DNA from: Rheinheimera sp.
GTDB taxonomy: Bacteria; Pseudomonadota; Gammaproteobacteria; Enterobacterales; Alteromonadaceae
Length of the DNA stretch: 64,000 nt
Direction of reading: 5' to 3'
Assembly (NCBI RefSeq): GCF_030690345.1
Contig: NZ_JAUYGV010000007.1
Location: 827,782 to 891,781, forward strand
The stretch's first letter is position 1, and the number at the start of each line of letters is the position of its first letter. Below the pieces are notes generated by a model. It searched no databases, was not told where the DNA came from, and saw only the letters and a list, made by a program, of their open reading frames with translations. Below are positions 16,989 through 25,569 of this stretch, piece by piece. A program made the position numbers and the translations under genes.

Positions 16989-17103
16989 TCCGTGGTTTTT
17001 ATCGTTATATGTCGCTGTTGTCTCAGCGTTCGGTATTAAAAGCCATTTATCTTAACGCAAGTAAAAACCAGCGACCAGTAAAGTGGTCGCGACTTAAATG
17101 CGC

Positions 17104-17709
17104 TTAGTCCTGATAACCCCAGGGCGTGGGTGGTAGGGCTACCGGTTTGGTTAAATCAAAATCAACGCGGAACTCGCGGCCATCACGCACCAGACGATAG
17201 CTGAACGTTTGCGGGTAAATATACATTTGCCAGGTGTTACCATTGGACGCCGGTATGCCCTGGCTGACAAACAGCTCTTTTGAATATTGGTCGGCCGGGA
17301 AGCTTTGCACAGTAGGCCAGCCGGCATCCAAAGTGTGGCCGCCGTACATGGTAGACACATCATGGCTGCCGTCTTTATTGCGGTGATCGTGCTTTAAACT
17401 CAGGCCTGAACCGGTTTTAGTGATAATCCAGGTGCGGGAATGGTTATCACCAACATGGAACGGGATCTGTAATTGGCTGTCAGTACATTTACGTACATGC
17501 ATGACTAAACGACCATCAAAGCCCGGGCTTTTCGGATTATCCATCACCACTTTGCCCTCAAAGGCTTTACCGCAGTGCGCGCGCAAGTTATTAAAATACG
17601 CATCCTGGCTGGCAATAGACACCAATGGCGCGTCCTGAACAATATTGCCAGTGGCAGAGGCCGCAAAAAATGTCAGGGCAACAGCGGTGGTAACTAAAGT
17701 TTTGTGCAT
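17104..17709 (-). CDS. Secreted protein of unknown function
   Basis: From the ATG at 17709 the protein has 201 residues, with a signal peptide (MHKTLVTTAVALTFFAASATG). The mature part is predicted mostly beta, with HVGDNHSRTWIITKTGSGL and KHDHRNKDGS, rich in His and Asp. Two cysteines (AHCGK and RKCTD) could form a disulfide. I do not recognise a family with certainty. An upstream frame to 17772 adds 21 basic residues and spoils the signal peptide, so it was not used. Confidence 0.75.
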   Translation of the reverse strand: MHKTLVTTAVALTFFAASATGNIVQDAPLVSIASQDAYFNNLRAHCGKAFEGKVVMDNPKSPGFDGRLVMHVRKCTDSQLQIPFHVGDNHSRTWIITKTGSGLSLKHDHRNKDGSHDVSTMYGGHTLDAGWPTVQSFPADQYSKELFVSQGIPASNGNTWQMYIYPQTFSYRLVRDGREFRVDFDLTKPVALPPTPWGYQD

Positions 17710-17813
17710 ATATTTCGCCTTATTGTTCTTATAACTGCGCCGGACTATAACCTTTGCGCGTATTAGCTGCAAACCGGTGTTACTCTTAAGCTAACGACGA
17801 CAGGAGCTTAGCA

Positions 17814-18083
17814 ATGCAAAACGAACTGGATGGCAAATTTCTACTCAGTGTATTTGGCAAAGTAGAACAACATGGCAGCGCTATTAATAATGAGCTGGGC
17901 GCCGGCTTTGAGCTGGATGGCATTACGGTGAATTCCGGCTTTGATGGTTATGAAGTGTATTTTAGCAATGGCAAGGTGCAATTAACCCTGGGGTTCCATA
18001 ATAAATGGCACAGCGACGCGGCTAATGAAGCCGATATGGATGCCTTTGTCGCTATGCTTAAAAAAATTAACCTTAACTACTGA
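17814..18083 (+). CDS. DUF3081 family protein
   Basis: This 89-residue protein matches DUF3081, a short gammaproteobacterial family: it begins LDGKFLLSVFGKVEQHG and contains the conserved FDGYEVYFSNGKVQLTLGFHNKWH segment (in two parts, about 42-65). Function unknown; no signal peptide or TM segment. AGGAG lies 9 bases before the ATG. It is divergent from the secreted protein gene. Confidence 0.8.
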   Translation: MQNELDGKFLLSVFGKVEQHGSAINNELGAGFELDGITVNSGFDGYEVYFSNGKVQLTLGFHNKWHSDAANEADMDAFVAMLKKINLNY

Positions 18084-18254
18084 TTTATTTCATTGCTGCT
18101 AAGGATTTGTTCAGCTTAAACCGCTACCATAGCGCTCAAATATAAGCGCTGGCAGACGCGGCAACGGGCTTTATCGGAATAAAAGAACTGTTTAGACGGC
18201 TAAAAGGCTATTGCCTGAATGGCAAAAACAGGATAAGGTGTCGCCCGTCAATCA

Positions 18255-18432
18255 AATCTGATAGACCAGAAGAGGTGCGTTAGCCAGGTAGTTCCGGACA
18301 GATGTCTATACATCGCAGCCTGAACGAGGGGGACTAACGCCGAGGGAGATGCAGTTATAGAGCTGCCTGTCCCGGTCGTTAAGGCTGAATCCTTACGACT
18401 GTCACCTGAATTCCGGTGGAGAGCTTCTGGCC
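18255..18432 (+). ncRNA. Lysine riboswitch (L box) upstream of lysC
   Basis: The conserved lysine-aptamer core is present: AGAGGTGCGTTAGCCAGGTA (18271-18290), then GGGGGACTAACGCCGAGGGA, CTGTCCCGGTCG and CTGTCACCTGAATTCCGGTG (18398-18417). Outer stem P1 pairs CAGAAG (18267-18272) with CTTCTG (18424-18429). The same 3' strand, AGCTTCTG (18422-18429), can instead pair with CAGAAGCT (18460-18467), which gives mutually exclusive structures. There is no T-run after the second hairpin, so control may be at translation or by Rho. Lysine should repress the aspartokinase that follows. Confidence 0.92.
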
Positions 18433-18540
18433 TTTGTTAACTACAGTTTACAGAAATTACAGAAGCTATCTGTGCCATTCTCGTTTTGCTGTTAGCAAAT
18501 GCCATGCTCTGCTTATTATGTTTTATAAGGAGAGGCACCC

Positions 18541-19893
18541 TTGTCCAATCTTATTGTTGCAAAATTCGGCGGCACCAGTGTCGCAGACTTCGATGCAATG
18601 TCGCGCTGCGCCGACATTATCCTGGCTGAACCAGCCATTCGCTTAGTAGTGGTCAGCGCCAGTTCCGGCGTAACCAACCTGCTGGTCGATATCACCAAAC
18701 ATACCGATGTAACAGAACGCTATGCTTGCTATCAGGGCATTGAGCGTATTACGTTGGCCGTACTAAACCGTTTGCAGCAGCCCGATACAGTAGCTACGGA
18801 TATCGATCAGTTGTTGTCGGCATTAAAACAGCTGATAGAGCAAAGTGGTGCGGTATACAGCGCTGCGCATAAAGATGAAATTCAATCCTTTGGTGAGCGC
18901 TTAAGCTCGGTATTGTTTGCTCAGGTGCTGCGTGAGCGTGGCGCCGCCGGCTTATGTTTTGATGCGCGCCGGGTAATGCGTACCGACAGCCGCTTTGGTA
19001 AAGGCGAGCCGCAAATCAGCCAGATAAGTGAGCTGTGCGCAATACAATTACAACCGCTGCTGGCCGATAACGTGGTGGTTACCCAAGGCTTTATCGGCGC
19101 GGATGAGGTAGGCCAAACCACTACCCTGGGCCGTGGTGGTTCAGATTACAGTGCAGCGCTGTTGGCTGAGGCGTTAAGTGCTGCTGTAGTGCAAATCTGG
19201 ACCGATGTAGTGGGCATTTTTACCACCGATCCACGCTTAACAGAACAGGCGCGCTGCATTAAAGAAATCAGCTTTGATGAAGCGGCGGAAATGGCCACCT
19301 TTGGTGCCAAGGTGCTGCATCCGGCGACGTTAATACCGGCAATGCGGCGTAATATCGGTGTTTTTGTCGGCTCCAGCCGCGAGCCTGAAGCTGGCGGTAC
19401 CTGGATTGCCAAAGAGGTAAAAGAGCGCCCGCCTTATCGCGCTATTGCACTGCGCAAATCACAAACCTTAATTACGGTAAAAAGCCCGGCCATGTTGCAC
19501 GCCGCCGGTTTTTTAACCCGGGTGTTTGATATTTTAAGCCGGCACCAGATCTCTGTAGATTTAGTTACCACTTCAGAGATCAGTGTAGCCTTAACCTTAG
19601 ACGAAGGCGGCATGACCAGCGCCTTTAGTGCTTCGGTAGAGCCGGCGTTGACGGAACTGCGCAGTTTTTGTGAAGTGTCGGTAGAGCAGGGCTTAAGCCT
19701 GATAGCGGTTATCGGCAATCATCTGCACAGCAGCAAAGGCATTACCGGTGATTTATTTAATACGCTGGAGCGCATTAATATGCGGCTGATTTGCCACGGT
19801 GCATCTAAGCATAACCTGTGCTTTTTAGTGCAGGATGCTGACGCGCCGGCGGTAGTTAAACAGCTGCACCAGAGCTTGTTTAGTGCGGCCTGA
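18541..19893 (+). CDS. lysC: Lysine-sensitive aspartokinase III
   Basis: This 450-residue protein matches E. coli LysC in length and in its N-terminus (KFGGTSVADFDAM). The kinase domain covers about 1-290 (TTLGRGGSDYSAALLAEA, nucleotide site), followed by two ACT domains (about 310-450) that bind lysine. It makes aspartyl phosphate, the first step to lysine, threonine, methionine and diaminopimelate. The start is TTG at 18541 with AAGGAG 8 bases upstream. It is controlled by the lysine riboswitch in its leader and is probably also feedback-inhibited. Confidence 0.95.
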   Translation: MSNLIVAKFGGTSVADFDAMSRCADIILAEPAIRLVVVSASSGVTNLLVDITKHTDVTERYACYQGIERITLAVLNRLQQPDTVATDIDQLLSALKQLIEQSGAVYSAAHKDEIQSFGERLSSVLFAQVLRERGAAGLCFDARRVMRTDSRFGKGEPQISQISELCAIQLQPLLADNVVVTQGFIGADEVGQTTTLGRGGSDYSAALLAEALSAAVVQIWTDVVGIFTTDPRLTEQARCIKEISFDEAAEMATFGAKVLHPATLIPAMRRNIGVFVGSSREPEAGGTWIAKEVKERPPYRAIALRKSQTLITVKSPAMLHAAGFLTRVFDILSRHQISVDLVTTSEISVALTLDEGGMTSAFSASVEPALTELRSFCEVSVEQGLSLIAVIGNHLHSSKGITGDLFNTLERINMRLICHGASKHNLCFLVQDADAPAVVKQLHQSLFSAA

Positions 19894-19917
19894 AAACAAA
19901 AAAACTGATTTATCGGG

Positions 19918-20058
19918 CAGATAACTTAAGTGAGAATCGGTTTGCCCTAAGCCAACCGTTGAAGCCCCGGACGGGCTGAGACGAGCCCCCAGGGATGGGT
20001 TTACGGCGTGTTGGCGTGGGCAAACCGGTTCGTTTTAAACGACCGGTCTGATTATCTG
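19918..20058. other. Large structured intergenic element between lysC and queC
   Basis: A nested set of inverted repeats: CAGATAA (19918-19924) with TTATCTG (20052-20058); GAATCGGTTTGCCC (19934-19947) with GGGCAAACCGGTTC (20018-20031), 13 Watson-Crick pairs and one wobble; GCCAAC (19951-19956) with GTTGGC (20010-20015); then two small inner hairpins, AGCCC/GGGCT (19963-19977) and AGCCC/GGGTT (19984-20001), making a three-way junction. A competing hairpin, ACCGG.TCGTTT/AAACGA.CCGGT, covers 20024-20046. The element lies between convergent genes; no U-tract makes it a standard terminator. Confidence 0.7.
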
Positions 20059-20067
20059 TTAGTGAGT

Positions 20068-20724
20068 TTATTCGTATGGTAGCGGGTCGGTGGTGTTATT
20101 CAGCGTAAAGGCTTCAAGCCGCTCCTGACAGGAACCGCATTTACCACAGGCTTTTTCCCGGCCGTTGTAACAAGTCCAGGTTTTGCTGTAATCCAGTCCC
20201 ATGGCCAGGCCATCGGCGAGAATTTCAATTTTAGTTTGTGCCAGGTACGGGCTGATAATATCTACCGGCTCGTAGTTAGCTATCTGGCAAACGTCATGCA
20301 TTTTTTGCACAAACTCCGGCCGGCAGTCCGGGTAAATAAAGTGATCGCCTGAATGCGCGCCGTAATACACCTGATTGGCACCCAATGACACGGCATAACC
20401 CACTGCCAAAGATAATAAAATCATATTACGGTTAGGCACCACGGTCGATTTCATATTGTCGGCGGCATAATGACCTTCCGGAATGTCAATATCATCGGTT
20501 AACGACGAGCCGGCTAAAAGCTGGTTAATAGCAGAGATATCAACAATTTTATGCTTGATGCCCAGCTCCTGACACACCTGTGCCGCGCATTGCAGCTCTT
20601 TTACATGGCGCTGACCATAGTTAAACGACAAGGCATACACATCATGGCCGGCCTGAACCGCTTTGTGTAATACGGTGAAGGAATCCATCCCACCGGAATA
20701 AATCACCACAACTTTGTTCGGCAT
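20068..20724 (-). CDS. queC: 7-cyano-7-deazaguanine synthase QueC
   Basis: This 218-residue protein has the PP-loop ATPase motif SGGMDS (residues 10-15) and a C-terminal zinc site [14 protein letters not shown] together with an upstream Cys ([13 protein letters not shown]). QueC converts 7-carboxy-7-deazaguanine to preQ0 with ATP and ammonia, on the way to queuosine in tRNA. It is divergent from queE, which makes its substrate; the two share a 113-bp intergenic region. Confidence 0.95.
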   Translation of the reverse strand: MPNKVVVIYSGGMDSFTVLHKAVQAGHDVYALSFNYGQRHVKELQCAAQVCQELGIKHKIVDISAINQLLAGSSLTDDIDIPEGHYAADNMKSTVVPNRNMILLSLAVGYAVSLGANQVYYGAHSGDHFIYPDCRPEFVQKMHDVCQIANYEPVDIISPYLAQTKIEILADGLAMGLDYSKTWTCYNGREKACGKCGSCQERLEAFTLNNTTDPLPYE

Positions 20725-20837
20725 AGCAGGCTCTCTCTTGTATAATACAGCTCAAATTTTGCGACTTTACCCGCCAAGCCAGGCGGGGGCGCGCATTGTA
20801 CAGTAATTCAGCCGCAGGCTAAAGGGCAAAGCACAGA

Positions 20838-21503
20838 GTGTATAAAGTTAACGAGGTTTTTGAAACCATCCAGGGTGAGGGTAGTTTTACCGGTGCCGCG
20901 GCCATTTTTATCCGCTTACAGGGCTGCCCGGTGGGTTGCAGTTGGTGTGATACTAAACATACTTGGGAAGTGAAGGGCGAACTGCGCCAGTCACTGGGTG
21001 ATATCGTCATTAAAACCGCAGAGACTGAGCACTGGGCCGGTGTTAGTGCCGAGGAGTTGTTGGCGCTGTTTGCCAAACAAGGTTACCAGGCAAAACATGT
21101 GGTGATCACCGGCGGTGAGCCCTGTATGTATGATTTAAACCCGCTGTGTGAGGCTTTGCACAGTAAGGGCTACAGCACGCAAATTGAAACCAGTGGCACC
21201 TTTGAGATTAAAGCGCCGGCGCAAACCTGGGTAACGGTATCGCCGAAGGTGAATATGGCCGGCGGCTACAAGGTGCTGCAAAGTGCGCTGGATCGCGCTA
21301 ATGAAATTAAGCATCCGGTGGCGATGCAAAAGCATATCGACGAGCTGTTGCAGTTATTGCAACATACTGATGTTAAAGCTAAGCTGATTTACCTGCAGCC
21401 GATAAGCCAGCAGCGCCGGGCAACAGAACTGGCCATTGCGATGTGCAAACAACATAACTGGCGCCTAAGTGTGCAGGTACATAAATATTTAGGGATCAGC
21501 TGA
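20838..21503 (+). CDS. queE: 7-carboxy-7-deazaguanine synthase QueE
   Basis: This 221-residue radical SAM enzyme has iron-sulfur cysteines in CPVGCSWC (C30, C34, C37; a CX3CX2C pattern), EVFETIQGEGSFTG at the substrate site and ITGGEPCMYDL. It rearranges 6-carboxytetrahydropterin to 7-carboxy-7-deazaguanine in queuosine synthesis. The start is a GTG at 20838. A TATAAT at 20741-20746 may be its -10 box. The stop overlaps the start of the next gene (TGATG). Confidence 0.93.
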   Translation: MYKVNEVFETIQGEGSFTGAAAIFIRLQGCPVGCSWCDTKHTWEVKGELRQSLGDIVIKTAETEHWAGVSAEELLALFAKQGYQAKHVVITGGEPCMYDLNPLCEALHSKGYSTQIETSGTFEIKAPAQTWVTVSPKVNMAGGYKVLQSALDRANEIKHPVAMQKHIDELLQLLQHTDVKAKLIYLQPISQQRRATELAIAMCKQHNWRLSVQVHKYLGIS

Positions 21504-21913
21504 TGCAAACCGTAGAGCATTTTTTTCAAACCTATGCCAAAGCCTATATAAACTCTGAGCTTGATACATTTCAAAAGCTTATCTCGTTACCCAGCTTATT
21601 GTTAGCAGGCGACAGCAAAACCCTGCTGACTGATACAGAAGGTCTGCACCGGCATGTGCTGGGGCAGGTGGCCAAGTATCGTGCTTTGGGTGTGGCAACG
21701 GCCGATTTTGTGCTGCAGCATCAGTTACGCTTGTCTGACCAGCTGCAGTTTGTCAGCCTGTATTGGCGATTTTATGACAATAGCGGCAAAGTGATGTTTA
21801 CCTGCCATACCTCGTACACACTGCAAGCCCTGCAAGGTAGTTGGCAAGTGGTGTCCATTATTACCGATGACGAGCAGGCCGCTTATGACCGGGTAGTAAA
21901 ATCTCAGGCATGA
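21503..21913 (+). CDS. NTF2-like (SnoaL/DUF4440-type) protein
   Basis: This 136-residue protein fits an NTF2-like cone fold: an N-terminal helix (EHFFQTYAKAYINSELDTF), a central helical part and a run of strands (LQFVSLYWRFYD, VMFTCHTSYTLQ, WQVVSIITDD). The catalytic or binding role is unknown. It is translationally coupled to queE through a one-base stop/start overlap, and its 3' end overlaps the convergent LON-domain gene by 10 bases. Confidence 0.7.
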   Translation: MQTVEHFFQTYAKAYINSELDTFQKLISLPSLLLAGDSKTLLTDTEGLHRHVLGQVAKYRALGVATADFVLQHQLRLSDQLQFVSLYWRFYDNSGKVMFTCHTSYTLQALQGSWQVVSIITDDEQAAYDRVVKSQA

Positions 21914-22482
21914 TACGACATCCAGGCTTGTAAGCTGTCAAGACACGGGGCGGGGCTGTCTTCCAACGCCAGTCGCTGCTTCAGTGCCGGCTGCATGGGC
22001 AGCAGTTCCAACCAACGTGAAGCAAGCCAGGTAGCATCACTGTATTTCGGGCTGGGATAAAGTTGTTGTAAAGCCGGTTGCTGTTGCAGCAATTTTTGTA
22101 ATTGAAGCATCAGCGGTTGGTAGCCGGCATCAAGTTGCAGCGCCGGCCAATTATCCAGCGGCTGCACCTGTGCCACATGCAGCTGATCGGCTTCTTGCCA
22201 GCGCTGTGCTATCTGTACTTTTTCTATGCCGGCGATGGTAATACCCAGTAAACCATCATCGAGCTGTTCAAAATCTTCAATGCACACCCGTGTCGCCAGT
22301 GGCAAAATGCGATCCGGATGCTGCTGGCTGACATAAGGGTTAATTTGGGCGAGGGCAAAATCGCGCTTGCCGGCGCTGGCTTCGCTGATCAAACGCACAT
22401 AGCGGGGCTCGAAGATCCGCAAGCGCATACGGCCCTCAGGTAAGATAAAACTGTTTAACGGAAATAACGCCAGTTGTTTCAT
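21904..22482 (-). CDS. LON peptidase substrate-binding domain protein
   Basis: This 192-residue protein consists of a LON N-terminal (substrate-binding) domain only: ALFPLNSFILPEGRMRLRIFEPRYV at residues 4-28 and RVCIEDFEQLDDGLLGITIAG in the middle. No AAA or protease domain is present. Such stand-alone proteins are common in gammaproteobacteria and may bind unfolded proteins; their role is not established. Divergent from rmuC. Confidence 0.85.
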   Translation of the reverse strand: MKQLALFPLNSFILPEGRMRLRIFEPRYVRLISEASAGKRDFALAQINPYVSQQHPDRILPLATRVCIEDFEQLDDGLLGITIAGIEKVQIAQRWQEADQLHVAQVQPLDNWPALQLDAGYQPLMLQLQKLLQQQPALQQLYPSPKYSDATWLASRWLELLPMQPALKQRLALEDSPAPCLDSLQAWMSYHA

Positions 22483-22558
22483 AGTGCTGCTGATAAAGTT
22501 GTATAGTGCTTCGTTATACGCAAAGCAACCGGCAATGGTTTGCCGGCACAGAGGTTTT

Positions 22559-23758
22559 ATGTCGACACAACACTTTATTTATTTGATCACGGCTTTGCTA
22601 AGCCTGAACCTGATTTTATTGTTAGTGCAATTGTTGCGCCGCGCCCCGGGGGCCGGGTTGGCAGAACAACTGGCACAGCATAAGCTGGAGCTGGTGCAGC
22701 AACAGGGCAGGTTTCAGCAACAATTACTCGAGCAGTTGCATCTGCAGCGCCAGCAGCTGCAGCAACAGCAGCAGGAGCATTTACTGCAGGTATTGCAGAA
22801 AATTACCGAGACGCAGCAGGCTGCCAGGTTTGAACTGAGCAAAAATCTGCAACAGCAGGCCATCATGCTGGCCGAGCAGGTGAAGCAACTAACCCAGAGC
22901 ATTGATCAGCGTTTAAAAGACATTGCCGGCCAGGTAGAGCGGCGCTTAAGTGAAGGCTTTGAGAAGACTAACCAAACCTTCACCGATATCGTTAAACGGC
23001 TGGCATTGATTGACGATGCACAAAAGAAAATTACCGAGCTGTCCACCAACGTTGTCAGCCTGCAGGAGGTGTTGGCCGATAAACGCTCGCGTGGCGCTTT
23101 TGGCGAAGTGCAGTTAACCGCGCTTATTCGTAATGTCATGCCGGAGCAGCACTTTTCATTGCAACATACCCTGAGTAATGGTCGTATTGCCGACTGCATG
23201 TTGTTTTTGCCCAAACCCAGTGGCGATATTGCGATTGATGCCAAGTTTCCGTTGGAAAGCTATAAAAAGATGACCGATCCGCAATATAGTGCTGAAGAGC
23301 GCAAACAAGCACAGCGCCAGTTTAAGCTCGATATTAAAAAGCATATCAATGATATTGCCGACAAATACATTATTGCCAATGAAACCGCCGACGGCGCCAT
23401 TATGTTTTTACCGGCCGAGGCTATTTTTGCCGAGCTGCATGCTTATCACGCCGATATTGTCGAAGAGGCCTACCGCCGGCGGGTGTGGTTAACCTCGCCG
23501 ACCACCTTAATGGCAGTGCTTACCACGGCACGCAGCGTATTGAAAGATGATGCCACACGGCGGCAAATTCACCTTATTCAGGAACATTTAATTAAACTGG
23601 CGGAGGATTTTGATCGCTTTCGTGGCCGCTTTGATAATCTGGCTAAACATATCGATCAGGCTGCCACAGATGTGAAACAGATCCATACCTCGGCGCATAA
23701 AATCAGTAGCAGGTTCAGCCAGATAGAAAAAGTGGAATGGCTGGAGGAAAGCGACTAG
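22559..23758 (+). CDS. rmuC: RmuC family DNA recombination protein
   Basis: This 399-residue protein has an N-terminal TM helix (about 6-22), a long Gln-rich coiled coil (about 40-160) and the RmuC nuclease-like domain (about 185-340) with RGAFGEVQL, IDAKFPLESYKKM and MFLPAEAIFAEL. RmuC limits rearrangements at inverted repeats in E. coli. The ATG at 22559 follows AGAGG by 6 bases; a frame extending to 22484 reaches into the divergent promoter region and was not used. Confidence 0.9.
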   Translation: MSTQHFIYLITALLSLNLILLLVQLLRRAPGAGLAEQLAQHKLELVQQQGRFQQQLLEQLHLQRQQLQQQQQEHLLQVLQKITETQQAARFELSKNLQQQAIMLAEQVKQLTQSIDQRLKDIAGQVERRLSEGFEKTNQTFTDIVKRLALIDDAQKKITELSTNVVSLQEVLADKRSRGAFGEVQLTALIRNVMPEQHFSLQHTLSNGRIADCMLFLPKPSGDIAIDAKFPLESYKKMTDPQYSAEERKQAQRQFKLDIKKHINDIADKYIIANETADGAIMFLPAEAIFAELHAYHADIVEEAYRRRVWLTSPTTLMAVLTTARSVLKDDATRRQIHLIQEHLIKLAEDFDRFRGRFDNLAKHIDQAATDVKQIHTSAHKISSRFSQIEKVEWLEESD

Positions 23759-23814
23759 GCTGATATTAATGCAGATTAAACCAGCCGCTACCGGGCAAGG
23801 ATATGAGGGACTTG

Positions 23815-24564
23815 ATGCGCGAATTGTGCCTGATATTACTGTGTTTGGCTGCGCTGCCGGTTGCCGGTAATACTGCTCCTATCCGTGCCGTTGTCAGTGA
23901 CTCCAATACGCCGCCTTATGCTATTTTTAATGCCGATAAGGTACTGCAAGCCGGCTTAAGTAAAGACATTATCGATGAGTTGGGCCGGCAGCTAAACCGG
24001 CCGGTGTTGTATTTAAATTTACCCCGCGCCCGGGTTGAGCCCTGGCTATTGCAGGGCGAAGCTGAAATAGCCTGTTTTTTAAATCCGGACTGGGTATCAC
24101 AGCCGGAGCAACTACTGTGGACTGATGCACTGTTTAATACGCAACAGTTGTTGGTGCGACTGCGCCAGGCCGAACCTGTTGCTGCGGTGCAGCATTTAGC
24201 CGGTAAACGGGTAGGTACCAGCCGTGGTTTTACCTATCCGGAGCTGGAGCAGGTGTTTCGCTCCGGTGATGTAATACGTGATGATGCTCACTCATTGGAA
24301 AGTAATTTGCTCAGGTTAAAACAGGGCCGGCTGGATGTGGTGATGACGGTAGATTTGTCATACCACTTTTATGTAAACACAACCGGAGATCACAGTTTTG
24401 CGGCCGACCCGCTATGGTCTGCACCACCGGCCGTGTATTGTGGTTTAAGCCGGCATGACGCAACCGGTGCGCAGCAGCTGAATGCCACTCTGAGCCGGAT
24501 GGTGCAAAGTGGTTTTATTCAGCGCCGGCTGACGTTTTACACCGGCCGCATTGTCGCGGAGTAA
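23815..24564 (+). CDS. Periplasmic substrate-binding protein (SBP_bac_3 type)
   Basis: The protein has about 249 residues with a signal peptide (ending VAGNTAP). The type II binding-protein fold of polar amino-acid ABC systems is seen in SDSNTPPYAIFNADKVLQAGLSKDI (in two parts) and the second lobe HLAGKRVGTSRGFTYPELE. No ABC permease or ATPase gene is nearby, and lone members of this family are common in Alteromonadales, so uptake is unproven. The ATG at 23815 has GAGGGA just upstream; an ATG at 23803 is an alternative. Confidence 0.8.
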   Translation: MRELCLILLCLAALPVAGNTAPIRAVVSDSNTPPYAIFNADKVLQAGLSKDIIDELGRQLNRPVLYLNLPRARVEPWLLQGEAEIACFLNPDWVSQPEQLLWTDALFNTQQLLVRLRQAEPVAAVQHLAGKRVGTSRGFTYPELEQVFRSGDVIRDDAHSLESNLLRLKQGRLDVVMTVDLSYHFYVNTTGDHSFAADPLWSAPPAVYCGLSRHDATGAQQLNATLSRMVQSGFIQRRLTFYTGRIVAE

Positions 24565-24568
24565 TGTG

Positions 24569-24988
24569 TTAACGACGCGGATCATCTTTAAGTTTGGGGA
24601 TTTTTAAGCCCAGCTCCTGGCCGCGGTAGCGGGCATAGTAGGTGCAACCGATAAACATCATGCTGGCCAGCAGTAATTCCAAAACCGCCAAAAATTGCTG
24701 TATGCCGGTGCTGACCCACAAATTGGTCAGGCTGTGCAAAAAATAAATCATCACAATAAAGTTAGCCCAGGCCAATGTATAGGCGTGGCCTTTGAGCATA
24801 CCGTACAGCGGAAACCACAAGGGTAACCACAGCACAGCTAACAAGGTATAAGCACTGCCCAGTTGCGGTGGTGCCAACCATAAGATCCACAGTGGTTGCA
24901 GTAACCACAAACCGAAAAAGCCCAACCGGCCCAGCAGCAGATAGCGGGCGGTTTTGGCTGACATTGCAATAGTACTGCTGTGTTGCAT
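24569..24988 (-). CDS. DUF2069 family membrane protein
   Basis: The protein has 139 residues and four TM helices (about 18-38, 44-65, 72-90 and 97-118), ending in a charged tail (KIPKLKDDPRR). Length and spacing fit DUF2069, an inner-membrane family of unknown function found beside wrbA in many gammaproteobacteria. The ATG at 24988 has AGGTG 6 bases upstream. It is last in the arsC-wrbA-DUF2069 operon. Confidence 0.8.
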   Translation of the reverse strand: MQHSSTIAMSAKTARYLLLGRLGFFGLWLLQPLWILWLAPPQLGSAYTLLAVLWLPLWFPLYGMLKGHAYTLAWANFIVMIYFLHSLTNLWVSTGIQQFLAVLELLLASMMFIGCTYYARYRGQELGLKIPKLKDDPRR

Positions 24989-24990
24989 CT

Positions 24991-25569
24991 TTAACACCTG
25001 TGTTGTTTTAGCTGCCGGCTTAAACCGGCCAGTCGTTTGCCAAAGGCAATGGCGAGGCGCTGCTCATCAACGCTGAGTTTATTATCTGCGTGATGGCCGC
25101 TGACGTGGCTTGGACCGTACGGCGTGCCACCGCTGGTTGTTTGGTGCAGTTCCGGTTCGCTGTAAGGGATACCGGTTAACAGCATACCATGATGTAACAA
25201 TGGCAGGCTCATACTTAGCAAGGTGGCTTCATTGCCGCCATGCATACTGCCGGATGAGGTAAATACCCCGGCCGGTTTATCAATTAATTCGCCTTTGAGC
25301 CACAAGCTGGTGGTGCCGTCCCAAAATGCTTTGGCATCGGCGACCATATTGCCAAAACGCACCGGGCTGCCAAATGCCAGGCCATCACAGGCACTTAGCT
25401 CGGCCAGGGTAACTAACGCATGGCGGCTGGCAACGCTGCTGTCCAGTGGCGGAATGCAACGCACCAGGGCTTCAGCTCCGGCTTGCTGGATACCTATGGC
25501 AATTTTGTCTGCTAATGCGGCAACGGCACCATGGCGCGAATAGTACAGCACCAACACATAACCGCTCAT
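24991..25569 (-). CDS. WrbA-type NAD(P)H:quinone oxidoreductase
   Basis: This 192-residue flavodoxin-like protein has the FMN phosphate loop YYSRHGAVAALA (residues 9-20), FGSPVRFGNM (about 68-77) and FTSSGSMHGGNEATLLSM (about 103-120), which are WrbA features. It reduces quinones by two electrons and protects against redox cycling. It overlaps arsC by 4 bases and precedes DUF2069 by 2 bases. Confidence 0.88.
   Translation of the reverse strand: MSGYVLVLYYSRHGAVAALADKIAIGIQQAGAEALVRCIPPLDSSVASRHALVTLAELSACDGLAFGSPVRFGNMVADAKAFWDGTTSLWLKGELIDKPAGVFTSSGSMHGGNEATLLSMSLPLLHHGMLLTGIPYSEPELHQTTSGGTPYGPSHVSGHHADNKLSVDEQRLAIAFGKRLAGLSRQLKQHRC

Noticed and set aside
20725..20837. preQ1 riboswitch between queC and queE
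   Set aside because: I looked for the short pseudoknot and its A-rich tail and found no convincing match on either strand.
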